Shown here: positions 25,460 to 35,281 of the stretch, piece by piece
Layout of the letters: each line of letters starts with the position of its first letter
How positions within the stretch are numbered: position 1 is the first letter of the stretch
From: Ignavibacteria bacterium
GTDB lineage: Bacteria > Bacteroidota > Ignavibacteria > Ignavibacteriales > Melioribacteraceae
Assembly (NCBI GenBank): GCA_012719345.1
Contig: JAAYAN010000059.1
Span: forward strand, 1-47,350
Length of the DNA: 47,350 bases
Direction: 5' to 3'
Notes under the pieces: model-generated
Databases searched by the model: none
Seen by the model: the letters and a program-made list of their open reading frames with translations, nothing else
Told to the model about the DNA's origin: nothing
Translations under genes and position numbers: made by a program

Positions 25460-26788
25460 TTGTTTGATAAAATACTGATTGCAAATCGCGGTGAAATAGC
25501 TCTCCGTATAATACGAACCTGCAAAGAAATGGGAATTAAAACTGTTGCAGTGTATTCGGAAGCAGACAGAGAATCTCTCCATGTTATATTTGCCGATGAA
25601 GCCGTCTGCATTGGTCCTGCCAGCAGTAAGGACAGTTACCTGAAAATTCCAAGCATAATTTCGGCAGCGCATATTACAGGAGCCGATGCAATTCATCCCG
25701 GATACGGTTTCTTATCGGAAAATGCTGAATTTGCAGATATTTGTACCGGATCGGGATTTAAATTTATTGGACCTTCTGCCCGGATGATAAAACAAATGGG
25801 CGATAAAGCTTATGCAAAAAAAACAATGCGGGATGTTGGAGTGCCTGTAGTTCCGGGAAGCGATGGAATTTTAGAAAATGCCGAGCAGGCAAAAACTATT
25901 GCAAAAAAAATCGGTTATCCTGTAATGCTTAAAGCTTCTTCGGGCGGAGGCGGTAAAGGTATGCGGATTGTATTCAAGGAAAATAATCTTGAAAACGCAT
26001 TTCAGAGTGCCAGTGCAGAAGCTATGACATCGTTTGGAAATCAGGATTTATACATGGAAAAATTTGTTGAAAATCCACGGCATATTGAAATTCAGATAAT
26101 GGGGGATCAGTTCGGCAATGTTTATGATTTTGGCGAAAGAGATTGCACAATTCAGCGAAGACATCAGAAACTGATTGAGGAATCACCTTCTCCGTTTATC
26201 AATTCCGAAATCCGGGAAAAAATGATTGAAGCAGCTGTTCTCGGTGCTAAAAGCGTAAATTACGAAGGTGCCGGAACAATAGAATTTGTGGTTGATAAAA
26301 ATAAAAACTTTTATTTCATTGAAATGAATACACGAATTCAGGTTGAACATCCGGTAACAGAAATGGTTAATAATATTGATTTAATTAAACAGCAAATTCT
26401 TGTGGCTGCCGGCGAAAAGCTTAAGGATATTCCGGTGACTCCGCGCGGGCACAGTTTTGAATTCAGAATTAACGCTGAAGATTCTGAAAACGGATTTCTG
26501 CCTTCTCCAGGAAGAATAAAATATATTCATTTTCCGGGAGGATTCGGCGTTCGTATGGATTCTCATATTTACGCCGATTATGTGATTCCGCCATTTTACG
26601 ATTCGCTTATAGCAAAATTAATTGTATGGGGAACAGATAGAAAACATGCAATTATGAGGGCAAAAAGAGCGTTGGAAGAATTAACGATTGATGGAGTAAA
26701 AACAACAATTCCTTTCCATAAAAAAGTTCTCGAAAACAAAGAATTTATTAAATCAAAGTACGATACATCTTTTTTAGAAAAATTTTAA
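25460..26788 (+). CDS. accC: Biotin carboxylase
   Basis: A 442-residue ATP-grasp enzyme that carboxylates biotin on AccB in the first step of fatty acid synthesis. Motifs: N-terminal [16 protein letters not shown]-binding [11 protein letters not shown], and the catalytic [14 protein letters not shown]. The start is TTG after an AAGGCGG site. It is followed after 16 nt by gcvH. Confidence 0.96.
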   Translation: MFDKILIANRGEIALRIIRTCKEMGIKTVAVYSEADRESLHVIFADEAVCIGPASSKDSYLKIPSIISAAHITGADAIHPGYGFLSENAEFADICTGSGFKFIGPSARMIKQMGDKAYAKKTMRDVGVPVVPGSDGILENAEQAKTIAKKIGYPVMLKASSGGGGKGMRIVFKENNLENAFQSASAEAMTSFGNQDLYMEKFVENPRHIEIQIMGDQFGNVYDFGERDCTIQRRHQKLIEESPSPFINSEIREKMIEAAVLGAKSVNYEGAGTIEFVVDKNKNFYFIEMNTRIQVEHPVTEMVNNIDLIKQQILVAAGEKLKDIPVTPRGHSFEFRINAEDSENGFLPSPGRIKYIHFPGGFGVRMDSHIYADYVIPPFYDSLIAKLIVWGTDRKHAIMRAKRALEELTIDGVKTTIPFHKKVLENKEFIKSKYDTSFLEKF

Positions 26789-26804
26789 TAATCAAGAGGA
26801 AAAA

Positions 26805-27185
26805 ATGAATATACCTGCAAACTTGAAGTATACAAAGGATCACGAATGGCTTTTAATTGAAGGAAACATTGGAACAATTGGAATAACAGATTTTGCACAG
26901 GGCGAATTAGGAGATATTGTATATCTGGATGTAGATAAAAATCTGCAGACAATTGCCGCCGGTGAAACATTTGGAACAATTGAAGCCGTTAAAACGGTAA
27001 GCGACCTTTATGCGCCGGTAGATGGTAAAGTGTTGGAGATAAATGAAGGTCTGAATGACGAACCTCAAGTTATAAATACCGATCCTTATGGAAAGGGATG
27101 GATTGTGAAAGTTGAAATAACAAATGCTTCGCAGATAAATGAATTAATGACGGCAGAAGAATATAAAAATCAGATTGGACAATAG
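26805..27185 (+). CDS. gcvH: Glycine cleavage system H protein
   Basis: A 126-residue lipoyl carrier protein. The lipoylated Lys is K63 in GTIEAVKTVSD. It shuttles the aminomethyl group between the P, T and L proteins; their genes are not in the window. Stand-alone H proteins can also be lipoyl donors. AGAGGA precedes the ATG; guaA follows 15 nt later. Confidence 0.95.
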   Translation: MNIPANLKYTKDHEWLLIEGNIGTIGITDFAQGELGDIVYLDVDKNLQTIAAGETFGTIEAVKTVSDLYAPVDGKVLEINEGLNDEPQVINTDPYGKGWIVKVEITNASQINELMTAEEYKNQIGQ

Positions 27186-27200
27186 TAAATACAGGAAAAA

Positions 27201-28742
27201 ATGAAACATACAGAAACAATTTTAATATTGGATTTCGGTTCGCAATACACTCAACTAATTGCAAGAAGAATCCGTGAAAGCAAGGTATATTCTGAGATTC
27301 ATCCTCATAATTTTTCAATAGATAAAATATCGGAGCTGTCTCCAAAAGGAATAATACTTTCGGGCGGACCGATGAGTATTTACGATGAAGATTCACCTCA
27401 GGTCGATTCTGAAATATTTAACCTTGGAATTCCAGTGCTTGGTATTTGCTACGGAATGCAGCTTGTTTCCGAATATTTTAAAGGAAAAGTTGAACCCGCT
27501 GACAAAAGAGAATATGGCAAAACAGATTTAGAAATTATCGGGAATTCCAAAATATTTCAAAATATTAAAAGCCCTTCAACAGTTTGGATGAGTCACGGTG
27601 ACTACATTACAAAGATTCCGCAAGGATTTTCTGTTGTTGCAAAATCTGCAAACTCTCCTATATGCGCTCTTTCAAATGATGATAAAGGTATTTACGGGGT
27701 GCAGTTCCATCCTGAAGTTGCGCATACTACCGAAGGCAGAAAGATAATTGATAATTTTCTTTTCGGAATTTGTAAATGCAAACCTGAGTGGACACCTGGC
27801 AACTTTATATTGCAGGCTGCTGAGGAAATTAAAAACAAAACTGGCAACAGTAAAGTAATTTGCGCATTAAGCGGAGGAGTCGATTCTTCCGTTGCGGCTG
27901 TTCTGGTTCATAAAGCGATAGGAAATAATTTAATTTGTGTTCACGTTGATACTGGACTGATGCGGAAGGATGAAAGTTCTGCAATAATAAAAATGTTTGA
28001 AGAAAATTATGATCTTCATATTATTCATATTGATGCTTCGGAAGAATTTTTAAGCAAATTAAAAGATGTTATCGAACCGGAAAAAAAACGAAAGATTATA
28101 GGTAATACATTTATAGAGGTATTTGAAAGAGAAGCTGAAAAATTCGGAGATGCGAAATATCTTGTTCAAGGTACGCTATATCCCGATGTTATTGAATCTG
28201 TTTCGGTTAAAGGAGCTTCTGTTACAATTAAAACCCATCATAATGTTGGTGGTCTGCCCGAAAAAATGAATCTTAAACTTATTGAACCTTTCAGGGAATT
28301 GTTCAAAGATGAAGTAAGAGCGATAGGAAAGGAATTGGGACTTCCGGATGATTTTATAGGAAGACACCCATTTCCAGGACCCGGACTCGCAGTAAGAGTA
28401 TTAAGCGACATAACAAAAGATAAACTTGATATTTTACGCGAAGCAGATTCAATTTATATTGAAGAACTTCACAAAGCCGGAATATATAATGATATATGGC
28501 AGGCATTTGCTGTTCTTTTGCCTGTAAAAACTGTTGGCGTTATGGGCGATAACAGAACTTACGAAAATGTTATTGCGTTGAGAGCAGTTACTTCAACAGA
28601 TGGAATGACAGCCGATTGGTTCCGGTTTGATTACGATTTTCTGGAAAATGTCTCGAACAAAATAATTAGAAACGTGAGGGGAGTAAACAGGGTTGTTTAC
28701 GATATAAGTTCTAAACCTCCTTCAACAATAGAGTGGGAATGA
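27201..28742 (+). CDS. guaA: GMP synthase (glutamine-hydrolysing)
   Basis: A 513-residue enzyme that aminates XMP to GMP. The N-terminal class I glutamine amidotransferase has C83 (GICYGMQL), H170 and E172 ([11 protein letters not shown]). The ATP-pyrophosphatase domain has the P-loop SGGVDSS at 224-230, and the C-terminal dimerisation domain ends KPPSTIEWE as expected. AGGAAA precedes the ATG. Confidence 0.97.
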   Translation: MKHTETILILDFGSQYTQLIARRIRESKVYSEIHPHNFSIDKISELSPKGIILSGGPMSIYDEDSPQVDSEIFNLGIPVLGICYGMQLVSEYFKGKVEPADKREYGKTDLEIIGNSKIFQNIKSPSTVWMSHGDYITKIPQGFSVVAKSANSPICALSNDDKGIYGVQFHPEVAHTTEGRKIIDNFLFGICKCKPEWTPGNFILQAAEEIKNKTGNSKVICALSGGVDSSVAAVLVHKAIGNNLICVHVDTGLMRKDESSAIIKMFEENYDLHIIHIDASEEFLSKLKDVIEPEKKRKIIGNTFIEVFEREAEKFGDAKYLVQGTLYPDVIESVSVKGASVTIKTHHNVGGLPEKMNLKLIEPFRELFKDEVRAIGKELGLPDDFIGRHPFPGPGLAVRVLSDITKDKLDILREADSIYIEELHKAGIYNDIWQAFAVLLPVKTVGVMGDNRTYENVIALRAVTSTDGMTADWFRFDYDFLENVSNKIIRNVRGVNRVVYDISSKPPSTIEWE

Positions 28743-28745
28743 TTT

Positions 28746-29609
28746 ATGGAAATTCAATCGGATCATAATTTTACTAAAGCGATATATCTTGCTCGTGAAG
28801 GTAAACTGCTTCATTCGCTGCAGATTTTATTAAAACTATATGAACAGAATCCTGAAGATAATTTTCTTGTTTTGAAAATTGCCGAGATATACGAAAAATT
28901 AGGGAATCCGGATTCGATTGTTAACTTGATTGATGAAGTAAACCCAATAAATCTTGCTGATGAATATCTTTTACAATTTGCTCAAATATTTATCCGCAAT
29001 TCATTTTTCGAAAAAGCAGCAGACCTTATATCGATTGTTGATAAAACAATGTTTCCGGAATCTTATTTTCTTAAAGGACAATCTTTATTTTTTAATAAAG
29101 AATATGAATTTGCCACTATGAATTTTTTGGAATTTATTAACAATTGCAAACAATCGGACATTTTAGGTGAAGCATATCAATATCTTGCAGAATGCAGCAT
29201 TATTCAAAAAAAATACGATACGGCACTTCAATATGCCGAAAAAGCTGAGAGCCTGACCGTACTTAATCCTGAATTAAACTTTATTATTTCAAAGATCTAT
29301 TATTTGAAAGAAATGCATTGTCATGCAAAAGAATATATTATGAAAGCATTGAAAATGAATGAAAGCATTAAAGATTTTCAGGATTTGGCAGGAAGAATAT
29401 TTTATGCAACAGGAGATTACAGCAAGGCAGAGAAATATTTGAAAGCTTCTGCTGAAAATAAAGACGATTCTGAAATCTTTTCACTGATAGGTCTTAGTTG
29501 CTTGCGCCAAAAAAAGTCGGAAGAAGCATGCGAATTTTTTAATAAATCGTTAAAAATAAATCCGAATGACTTAATTGCAAAAAGCGCTCTTGCCGATTGC
29601 AACAAATGA
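28746..29609 (+). CDS. Cytoplasmic TPR-repeat protein
   Basis: A 287-residue protein made almost entirely of TPR-like helix pairs (for example EAYQYLAECSIIQKKYDTAL and IFSLIGLSCLRQKKSEEACE). No signal peptide or membrane segment is seen, so a cytoplasmic scaffold is likely. It starts 3 nt after guaA, pointing to translational coupling; its partner is unknown. Confidence 0.7.
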   Translation: MEIQSDHNFTKAIYLAREGKLLHSLQILLKLYEQNPEDNFLVLKIAEIYEKLGNPDSIVNLIDEVNPINLADEYLLQFAQIFIRNSFFEKAADLISIVDKTMFPESYFLKGQSLFFNKEYEFATMNFLEFINNCKQSDILGEAYQYLAECSIIQKKYDTALQYAEKAESLTVLNPELNFIISKIYYLKEMHCHAKEYIMKALKMNESIKDFQDLAGRIFYATGDYSKAEKYLKASAENKDDSEIFSLIGLSCLRQKKSEEACEFFNKSLKINPNDLIAKSALADCNK

Positions 29610-29630
29610 CATTAAAATTAAGAGGGTATT

Positions 29631-30308
29631 TTGAAGGTAAAAGAACTGCCTCCGGATGACAGACCCCGCGAAAAATTACTTTTACACGGCGCTCAGTCAT
29701 TAAGTGATGCAGAGTTGATTGCAATTCTTTTAAGAACCGGAACAAAAGGCGTTTCGGTTATTGAAGTTGCAAGGAATTTACTCTTACGAAACGAGAATCT
29801 TGCTGTTCTTGCAACCAAATCAATTGGACATATAAAAAAAGAAAGCGGAATAGGGAACGATAAAGCTGCAACACTAGTTGCATCATTTGAAATCGGGAGA
29901 AGAATTGATCAGGATAAGAAAACCCGTTTTAACAAAAAAATTACATCGCCGCAGGATATTGCAGAATTTTTTATTCATTTATTAAGAGACGAATACAAAG
30001 AACATTTTATTGTTGTATGCCTTAACAGCAACAACAAAATAATAAAGTACGAAGTGATTTCGGTTGGAAGCTTAAGTTCAAGTATAGTTCATCCGCGTGA
30101 AGTATTTAAAGTAGCAATCGACAACAACTCCGCAAATATAATTTTAGTGCACAATCATCCATCCGGCAACCCGGAACCGAGCCCCGAAGATATTGCAATT
30201 ACAAAGAAACTTGTTGAGGCTGGAAAGCTGTTAGAGATTAAAGTTTTTGATCATATTATAGTTGCAGGTAAAAAATATAACAGTTTTGTAGAAAAAAGGT
30301 TGATTTAA
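29631..30308 (+). CDS. radC: RadC-family JAB/MPN-domain protein
   Basis: A 225-residue protein starting at TTG with AGAGGG upstream. An N-terminal helix-hairpin-helix-like part (about 1-100, SDAELIAILLRTGTKG) precedes a JAB/MPN metal site: H174, H176 and D187 in HNHPSGNPEPSPED. The family was once linked to DNA repair, but its true function is unresolved. It closes the long run that began at dapF. Confidence 0.92.
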   Translation: MKVKELPPDDRPREKLLLHGAQSLSDAELIAILLRTGTKGVSVIEVARNLLLRNENLAVLATKSIGHIKKESGIGNDKAATLVASFEIGRRIDQDKKTRFNKKITSPQDIAEFFIHLLRDEYKEHFIVVCLNSNNKIIKYEVISVGSLSSSIVHPREVFKVAIDNNSANIILVHNHPSGNPEPSPEDIAITKKLVEAGKLLEIKVFDHIIVAGKKYNSFVEKRLI

Positions 30309-30408
30309 TAGTAAATAAATAATTATCTTAGCGGATATTTTAACAGATTATTATTTTATTATAAATTGGTATTTAAAATTACTAATAATTCAAAATAGGA
30401 GGAACAAA

Positions 30409-30672
30409 ATGACTAAATTAAAAAGGCTTTTTACTTCAGCTATGGCTGTTGGTATGCTTGCTTTTGCAATGACTGCTTGCGGCGTGAGTGATGAACAGTA
30501 TGCTGAACTAGATGCTTTATCTGCAGAAGTTAAAGCTATTGAAAAAGACATAACCCAATTGAAGAGCGATAAAGCTAAATTGGAAAGAGAAATTGCAGAA
30601 CATAATGCTAAACTTGATGATTGCAACAAAAATTTAGCAGAAACAAAAAAGAATCTTGGATCAATTAAATAA
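30409..30672 (+). CDS. Small coiled-coil lipoprotein (Lpp-like)
   Basis: An 87-residue protein with a strong AGGAGG ribosome site. The lipoprotein signal ends in the lipobox MTAC, with the lipid-anchored Cys at residue 24. The mature part is one continuous coiled coil with heptad hydrophobics. It recalls Braun-lipoprotein-like spacers in form only; the C-terminal residue is Lys, which could be a peptidoglycan link site, but no L,D-transpeptidase context is seen. A LysM protein gene follows 35 nt later. Confidence 0.75.
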   Translation: MTKLKRLFTSAMAVGMLAFAMTACGVSDEQYAELDALSAEVKAIEKDITQLKSDKAKLEREIAEHNAKLDDCNKNLAETKKNLGSIK

Positions 30673-30707
30673 TTTTTGTAAAAAGTTTAAATTTACGGAG
30701 GAAATCA

Positions 30708-31400
30708 ATGAAGTATTATAATAAAATAGCTGCAATAGCATTTGTACTTCTTTTTACAGTTGGGTTGTTCGCTCAGACAAGAGATATGTCTACTGATGAA
30801 TGGGAACAGGAAATGGCAAGATTAGGGAAACAAAAAGTTGAACTTACAGCTGAACAGACAGCATTGAAAGCAGAAATTGAAGCTCTTAAAGTTAAAAAAT
30901 CAGCGTTAGGTGCTTTATCAGATTGCGAAAATGAAACATTAAAATTGATTGGTGCTACTCAAGCAGATGTTGATGCTTTTGCCGCAAAAGTTGCTGCTCT
31001 TGAAGCAAAAATAAATGCAAAAGAAGGTCCTAAAGCTGACAGACAAGCAGAACTTGATGCACTTAAAGCAAGCAAAATATCAGCTTTGCCAAGATTCTTT
31101 GATAAAGTTCATAACCAGTTACAAAGGAAATTGGATGCTTGGGATGATAAACCTTCTGAAATCCAGTACACAGTAGTAAAAGGTGATTATCTTTGGAAAA
31201 TTGCAAAGAAAAAAGAACACTACGGAAATGGATTTGCTTGGCCAAAAATATACAATGCCAACAAAGACAAGATCAAAAATCCTGATTTAATTTATCCTAA
31301 CCAGATTTTCACTGTTCCAAACTTGTCAGAAGAAGAACAAGCTAAATACGATAAATTAAGAAGAAATTACAAACCGGCTCCGGTTACAACAGCTCCTTAA
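30708..31400 (+). CDS. Secreted coiled-coil LysM protein
   Basis: A 230-residue protein with a cleavable signal peptide (about 1-23, ending LFAQ), a Glu/Lys/Ala-rich coiled coil (about 30-125) and a LysM domain (about 148-204, YTVVKGDYLWKIAKK ... IYPNQIFTVP) that should bind peptidoglycan. It is preceded by GGAGG and followed by a strong terminator. Together with the upstream coiled-coil lipoprotein it looks like a periplasmic cell-wall tether pair; this is inference. Confidence 0.85.
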   Translation: MKYYNKIAAIAFVLLFTVGLFAQTRDMSTDEWEQEMARLGKQKVELTAEQTALKAEIEALKVKKSALGALSDCENETLKLIGATQADVDAFAAKVAALEAKINAKEGPKADRQAELDALKASKISALPRFFDKVHNQLQRKLDAWDDKPSEIQYTVVKGDYLWKIAKKKEHYGNGFAWPKIYNANKDKIKNPDLIYPNQIFTVPNLSEEEQAKYDKLRRNYKPAPVTTAP

Positions 31401-31422
31401 TTTTTGTTATATGTTGAATTTA

Positions 31423-31460
31423 AAATGCCCTTTTCATTTATTGATAGGGCATTTTTTTTT
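31423..31460 (+). terminator. Rho-independent terminator after the LysM gene
   Basis: AAATGCCCT (31423-31431) pairs with AGGGCATTT (31446-31454) around a 14-nt loop and runs into a T tract to 31460. It begins 22 nt after the LysM stop. The phoH ribosome site begins only about 6 nt beyond it. Confidence 0.9.
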
Positions 31461-31513
31461 ATTTTGGAGGATTTACGGTAGTAGAAAAAGTTTTAAAACT
31501 CGAAAATGTTGAT

Positions 31514-32437
31514 ATGCTGTCCCTTCTTGGATTTAATGATAAAAATCTAATACCCATAGATGAAAGATTTAACACATCTGTTACTGTAAGAGGCGAAAAC
31601 GTTTATATTAAAGGTATTGTTGAAGAAGTTGAGGCAGTTGAAAAAGTTTTCAAAGAGATGGCTTACGTCCTTAATACTACCAATACATTAAAGACTGCTG
31701 ACGTTGAAACGATTATTGATCTTACAGTTCTGGGGCGCGAAATAATTTCGGAAAAAGAATACGACAATATAATTCTTTATACTAAAAAAGATGTGATAAA
31801 GGCAAAAACCCCAACACAAATTAAATATATCGAAAGCGTAAAAAAAAATGATATATGTTTTGCTGTTGGACCTGCCGGTACGGGTAAAACGTATCTGGCT
31901 GTAGCCTTTGCGGTTGCAAGCCTTAAAAAGGGAAGCGTTCGTAAAATAGTTCTTGCGCGCCCAGCTGTAGAAGCTGGCGAAAGTTTAGGCTTTTTACCGG
32001 GTGATTTTAAAGAAAAGGTTGATCCGTATCTGAAACCTTTATACGATTCGCTCCAGGATATGATCCCGGCTGAACAACTTAAAGGATACATTGAAAAAGA
32101 AATAATCGAAATTGTTCCTTTGGCTTATATGCGCGGAAGAACACTGAATAATTCATTTGTTATCCTTGATGAAGCTCAAAATTCCACATCACTTCAGATG
32201 GAGATGTTCCTTACCAGATTAGGACCTAACTCGAAAGCGATTATTACAGGTGATGTTACTCAAATAGATTTACCGCATAATACTAAAAGCGGATTAGTTC
32301 AGGTTCAGCAAATATTACGCGGTGTTGACGGAGTAAGCTTTATTTATTTCGATCGCGAAGATGTTGTAAGACATAAATTAGTTAAAGATATTATTTTCGC
32401 TTACGAAGAATATAACAAAGAAAACGGGAAAGGATAA
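31514..32437 (+). CDS. PhoH-family ATPase (start codon uncertain)
   Basis: A PhoH-like P-loop ATPase, 307 residues from the ATG at 31514. Walker A is GPAGTGKT at 119-126 and Walker B is VILDEAQN; LARPAVEAGESLGFLPGD is a family hallmark. PhoH proteins are RNA-linked ATPases of unclear role. The family's N-terminus usually includes residues encoded upstream (KLENVD), the frame is open upstream to TAG at 31445, and a GGAGG lies at 31466-31470, but no ATG, GTG or TTG follows it in frame; the codons after it include ACG (31475) and GTA (31478). The true start may be non-canonical and upstream. Confidence 0.9.
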   Translation: MLSLLGFNDKNLIPIDERFNTSVTVRGENVYIKGIVEEVEAVEKVFKEMAYVLNTTNTLKTADVETIIDLTVLGREIISEKEYDNIILYTKKDVIKAKTPTQIKYIESVKKNDICFAVGPAGTGKTYLAVAFAVASLKKGSVRKIVLARPAVEAGESLGFLPGDFKEKVDPYLKPLYDSLQDMIPAEQLKGYIEKEIIEIVPLAYMRGRTLNNSFVILDEAQNSTSLQMEMFLTRLGPNSKAIITGDVTQIDLPHNTKSGLVQVQQILRGVDGVSFIYFDREDVVRHKLVKDIIFAYEEYNKENGKG

Positions 32438-32441
32438 GAAT

Positions 32442-33203
32442 CTAAACGTTATTTTTGCTTTCTTCCCAAAATCTATCCATTTCCTCAAGAGATGATTCGG
32501 ATAAAGATTTTCCGGTTGCTGTTATTTTCCCTTCAACAAATTTAAATCTTTTAATAAATTTGGTATTTGTTTTACGCAAAGCATTTTCGGGATTAATTCC
32601 AATAAATCGGCAGTAGTTAATTAATGCAAAAAATAAATCGCCGGTTTCTTCCTCAAGCTTTTCTTTATCATCAAGTAATTCAGCTTCCTGCATTTCATCT
32701 ATTTCTTCAAGAACTTTTTTCCAAACATCAGCCTTATTATCCCAATCGAAGCCGACTTTAGATGCTTTATCTTGAAGACGACAGGCTCTTTGAAGTTCAG
32801 GAAGATTTTTAGGCACTCCGTCAAGAACGCTTTTCCGTCCTTCTTTAAGTTTAATTTCTTCCCAGTTTTTTATAACTTGTTTGCTGTCTTTTACTTCCGA
32901 ATCTCCAAAAACGTGCGGGTGCCTGCGGATAAGTTTGTTTTTAATTGTATCAATAACTTCGTGAAGATAGAAATTACCTTCTTCTTCGGCAATAACTGTG
33001 TGAAAAATTACATGCAACAGCAAATCGCCAAGTTCAGTTTTTAGTTCTGAAAAGTCTTTGTTATCAATTGCCTCAATTACTTCATAAACTTCTTCCAGAG
33101 TTTGCGCTTTTATCGAATCGTGTGTCTGTTCTCTGTCCCAAGGACATTCTTTACGTAACAGGTTAATTATTTTAACAAGTTCATCAAATTTGTTTTCCAG
33201 CAT
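32442..33203 (-). CDS. mazG: Nucleoside triphosphate pyrophosphohydrolase MazG
   Basis: A full-length two-domain MazG (about 253 residues) that hydrolyses NTPs to NMP and pyrophosphate. The first MazG domain has LRKECPWDREQTHDSIK and the metal-binding EE...E motif in TLEEVYEVIEAI with ELGDLLLHV; the second has EEIDEMQEAE and EEETGDLFFALIN. The frame opens to a TTG at 33230, but the ATG at 33203 gives the usual start. It converges with phoH, only 4 nt between stops, and is divergent from ridA. Confidence 0.93.
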   Translation of the reverse strand: MLENKFDELVKIINLLRKECPWDREQTHDSIKAQTLEEVYEVIEAIDNKDFSELKTELGDLLLHVIFHTVIAEEEGNFYLHEVIDTIKNKLIRRHPHVFGDSEVKDSKQVIKNWEEIKLKEGRKSVLDGVPKNLPELQRACRLQDKASKVGFDWDNKADVWKKVLEEIDEMQEAELLDDKEKLEEETGDLFFALINYCRFIGINPENALRKTNTKFIKRFKFVEGKITATGKSLSESSLEEMDRFWEESKNNV

Positions 33204-33275
33204 GTTACATCCCAAAAATATTGAACTCAAATCTATAAAAAAAAGCGATAACTTTTAATTGAATTTCAAATAAAT

Positions 33276-33283
33276 TATATTTG
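33276..33283 (+). promoter_or_regulatory. Possible Bacteroidota-type -7 box (TATATTTG)
   Basis: TATATTTG matches TAnnTTTG, 20 nt before the ridA-like start, which would give a very short leader. The upstream TTG (33259-33261) lies 14 nt away, shorter than usual. Confidence 0.4.
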
Positions 33284-33303
33284 GATTATCAAAGGAGTTT
33301 AAT

Positions 33304-33759
33304 ATGATAGAAGAAAGAATAAAACAACTTGGATATGTAATTCCCGAAACTCCGGCTCCATTGGCTGCATATATTCCATGCATCAGAGAAGGAAACCTTG
33401 TTTTTACAGCAGGACAGCTTCCGATTGTTGACGGGAAGCTTCAATATTCAGGAAAGGTTGGTGCTGAAATAAGTACTGAGACCGGAATGAAAGCCGCGGA
33501 ATTGTGTTTGCTTAATTGTCTTTCCGTTATTAAATCCTTGATAGATAATCTCGATAATATTGAGAAAATTATTAAATTAACAGTATTTGTAAACAGTGCC
33601 GATTATTTTACAGCACAGCCAAAAGTTGCTAACGGAGCCAGCGAGCTGTTGGTAAATATTTTCGGTGAAGCCGGCAAACACGTACGAAGCGCTGTTGGAG
33701 TTAGCGAATTGCCGCTTAATGCTCCAATTGAAATTGAAATGATTGCAAAAGTGAAATAA
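33304..33759 (+). CDS. RidA/YjgF-family protein
   Basis: A 151-residue RidA-superfamily protein of the longer type that starts with an N-terminal extension ([19 protein letters not shown]). FTAGQLPI and a late [16 protein letters not shown] match the family. Classic RidA deaminates reactive enamines and imines, but the Arg of the usual IR.....VEIE motif near residue 105 of classic RidA is not obvious in this subfamily, so the reaction is uncertain. AAGGAG precedes the ATG. Confidence 0.85.
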   Translation: MIEERIKQLGYVIPETPAPLAAYIPCIREGNLVFTAGQLPIVDGKLQYSGKVGAEISTETGMKAAELCLLNCLSVIKSLIDNLDNIEKIIKLTVFVNSADYFTAQPKVANGASELLVNIFGEAGKHVRSAVGVSELPLNAPIEIEMIAKVK

Positions 33760-33841
33760 AACCAACTGACGATTTGTATTGATTTACTGTTAAAGGTTAG
33801 TTAAAATTGAATGTAAAATAAAAATGGATAAAAAGTAAGTT

Positions 33842-34198
33842 ATGACTAGAGATATGTTCAGATCAAAAATTCACATGGCTACAATTACTGAAGCTGATCT
33901 GTATTATGAAGGAAGTTTGACTGTTGATGAAGAATTATTGGAAGCAGCAAATATCTTACCGTACGAAAAAGTATCGGTTGTAAATATAAATAATGCAAGC
34001 AGATTTGAAACTTATACAATTGTAGGAAAAAGAGGAAGCGGCGTTATCGGACTAAACGGTGCAGCTGCCCGGCTGGGGCACATCGGCGATAAAGTGATAA
34101 TTATGACATATTCGCAGATGAGTGAAGAAGAAGCCTTAAAACACAAACCTACAGTCGTGATTGTTGACGAAAATAATATGGTAAAAGCGAAACTTTAG
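33842..34198 (+). CDS. panD: Aspartate 1-decarboxylase
   Basis: A 118-residue pyruvoyl enzyme making beta-alanine from aspartate for pantothenate synthesis. The self-cleavage site is G24-S25 in YYEGSLTVD, which gives the pyruvoyl group. The [12 protein letters not shown], INGxxA-like LNGAAARLG and [11 protein letters not shown] segments are standard. The length is slightly short, as usual for the bacterial form. The ribosome site is weak. Confidence 0.95.
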   Translation: MTRDMFRSKIHMATITEADLYYEGSLTVDEELLEAANILPYEKVSVVNINNASRFETYTIVGKRGSGVIGLNGAAARLGHIGDKVIIMTYSQMSEEEALKHKPTVVIVDENNMVKAKL

Positions 34199-34236
34199 AA
34201 ATTTAGATTTGTTAAAAGCTGCAAAAAGGTGAAATT

Positions 34237-34698
34237 ATGAGATATTTGCTTTTAATTATTTTTATATTGGTTTCAATAAACATTAACGCTCAATTTAAAG
34301 ATTCAGAAAAACAAGTGAATATACGGCAAGGGATTGTGCAAAGCGAATATACAAGCATGTATCTAGGATTTATTAATCCCGAAAATTTCAGCATGAATCA
34401 CACATTTTCGATGTCTTATTCTGCCGGAAGTAGTTTTGGATATGCGCTTGGAGTATATACAAATACTATGGCTTACAAATTTACTCAAAATTTGAATTTG
34501 GAAGTGGATGCCAGTTTTGTAAATTCTCCTTACAGCACATTCGGCGACGGATTTGCTAAACAAGTAAACGGTATTTATTTAAGCAGAATCCAGTTGAATT
34601 ATCAGCCTTCAGAAAAGACAAGTATTACTTTGCAGTTTAATCAGAACCCGACAGGATTTTATAACTCGCCTTTTTTCCAGAATTCATTCTGGTATTAA
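34237..34698 (+). CDS. Small secreted protein of unknown function
   Basis: A 153-residue protein with a signal peptide (about 1-19, ending NINAQ). The mature part has alternating polar/aromatic residues and ends NSFWY, compatible with a small outer-membrane or periplasmic beta-rich protein. No family is recognised. AAGGTGA precedes the ATG; a terminator follows. Confidence 0.65.
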   Translation: MRYLLLIIFILVSININAQFKDSEKQVNIRQGIVQSEYTSMYLGFINPENFSMNHTFSMSYSAGSSFGYALGVYTNTMAYKFTQNLNLEVDASFVNSPYSTFGDGFAKQVNGIYLSRIQLNYQPSEKTSITLQFNQNPTGFYNSPFFQNSFWY

Positions 34699-34739
34699 TA
34701 AAATTTAACACATTCATCAAGAATTTAGTATTTTTACAG

Positions 34740-34767
34740 ACCGGGTTTTTTTCTCCCGGTTTTTTTT
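34740..34767 (+). terminator. Rho-independent terminator
   Basis: ACCGGG (34740-34745) pairs with CCCGGT (34755-34760) and is followed by T's to 34767. It ends the panD/small-secreted-protein transcript about 40 nt past the stop. Confidence 0.88.
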
Positions 34768-34817
34768 GTATGCAAATAGTATAAATTATTTTGGCAGAAT
34801 CTATACAGATATAATAA

Positions 34818-35273
34818 ATGAACAGCGAAAAAAAATCATTTAATAACACCGCTATTAATGCTGTAATTTTTCTTTTGGTAATTGTAGTTATCTATCTCGG
34901 TTATTCCTTTATTATAAAAATAACCGATCAAAACAGATACAATAAAACCGAAGATGAAATGAGCGCTCCGGCTGATATTGTTCAGTTAGAAGTTATGAAC
35001 GGATGCGGAGCTTCGGGGGTTGCGGACAGGGTAACCGATTATTTGCGTCAAAAAGGCTGTGATGTAGTTAATTCGGGTAATTACAAAAGTTTTGATGTTG
35101 AAAAAACTCTGGTAGTTGACAGAGCAGGCAACTATGCAAATGCATTAAAAATAGCTAAAATGTTAGGGGTAGCCAAAAAAGAAACAATAATAAGACAGTT
35201 AAATGACGAGTATTTTTTAGATGTATCTGTCATTATTGGAAAAGATTATTATTCATTAGAACCATTTAAATAG
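34818..35273 (+). CDS. LytR_C-domain membrane protein
   Basis: A 151-residue protein with one N-terminal membrane segment (about 12-33) and an extracytoplasmic LytR_C-like domain (about 55-145): LEVMNGCGASGVADRVTDYL followed by a VVDRAGN segment. In other bacteria this domain is found with or without a LytR/CpsA/Psr catalytic part and is linked to the cell envelope; the catalytic part is absent here. It is 8 nt before rsfS and may share a transcript with it. Confidence 0.8.
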   Translation: MNSEKKSFNNTAINAVIFLLVIVVIYLGYSFIIKITDQNRYNKTEDEMSAPADIVQLEVMNGCGASGVADRVTDYLRQKGCDVVNSGNYKSFDVEKTLVVDRAGNYANALKIAKMLGVAKKETIIRQLNDEYFLDVSVIIGKDYYSLEPFK

Positions 35274-35281
35274 GAGTAATT

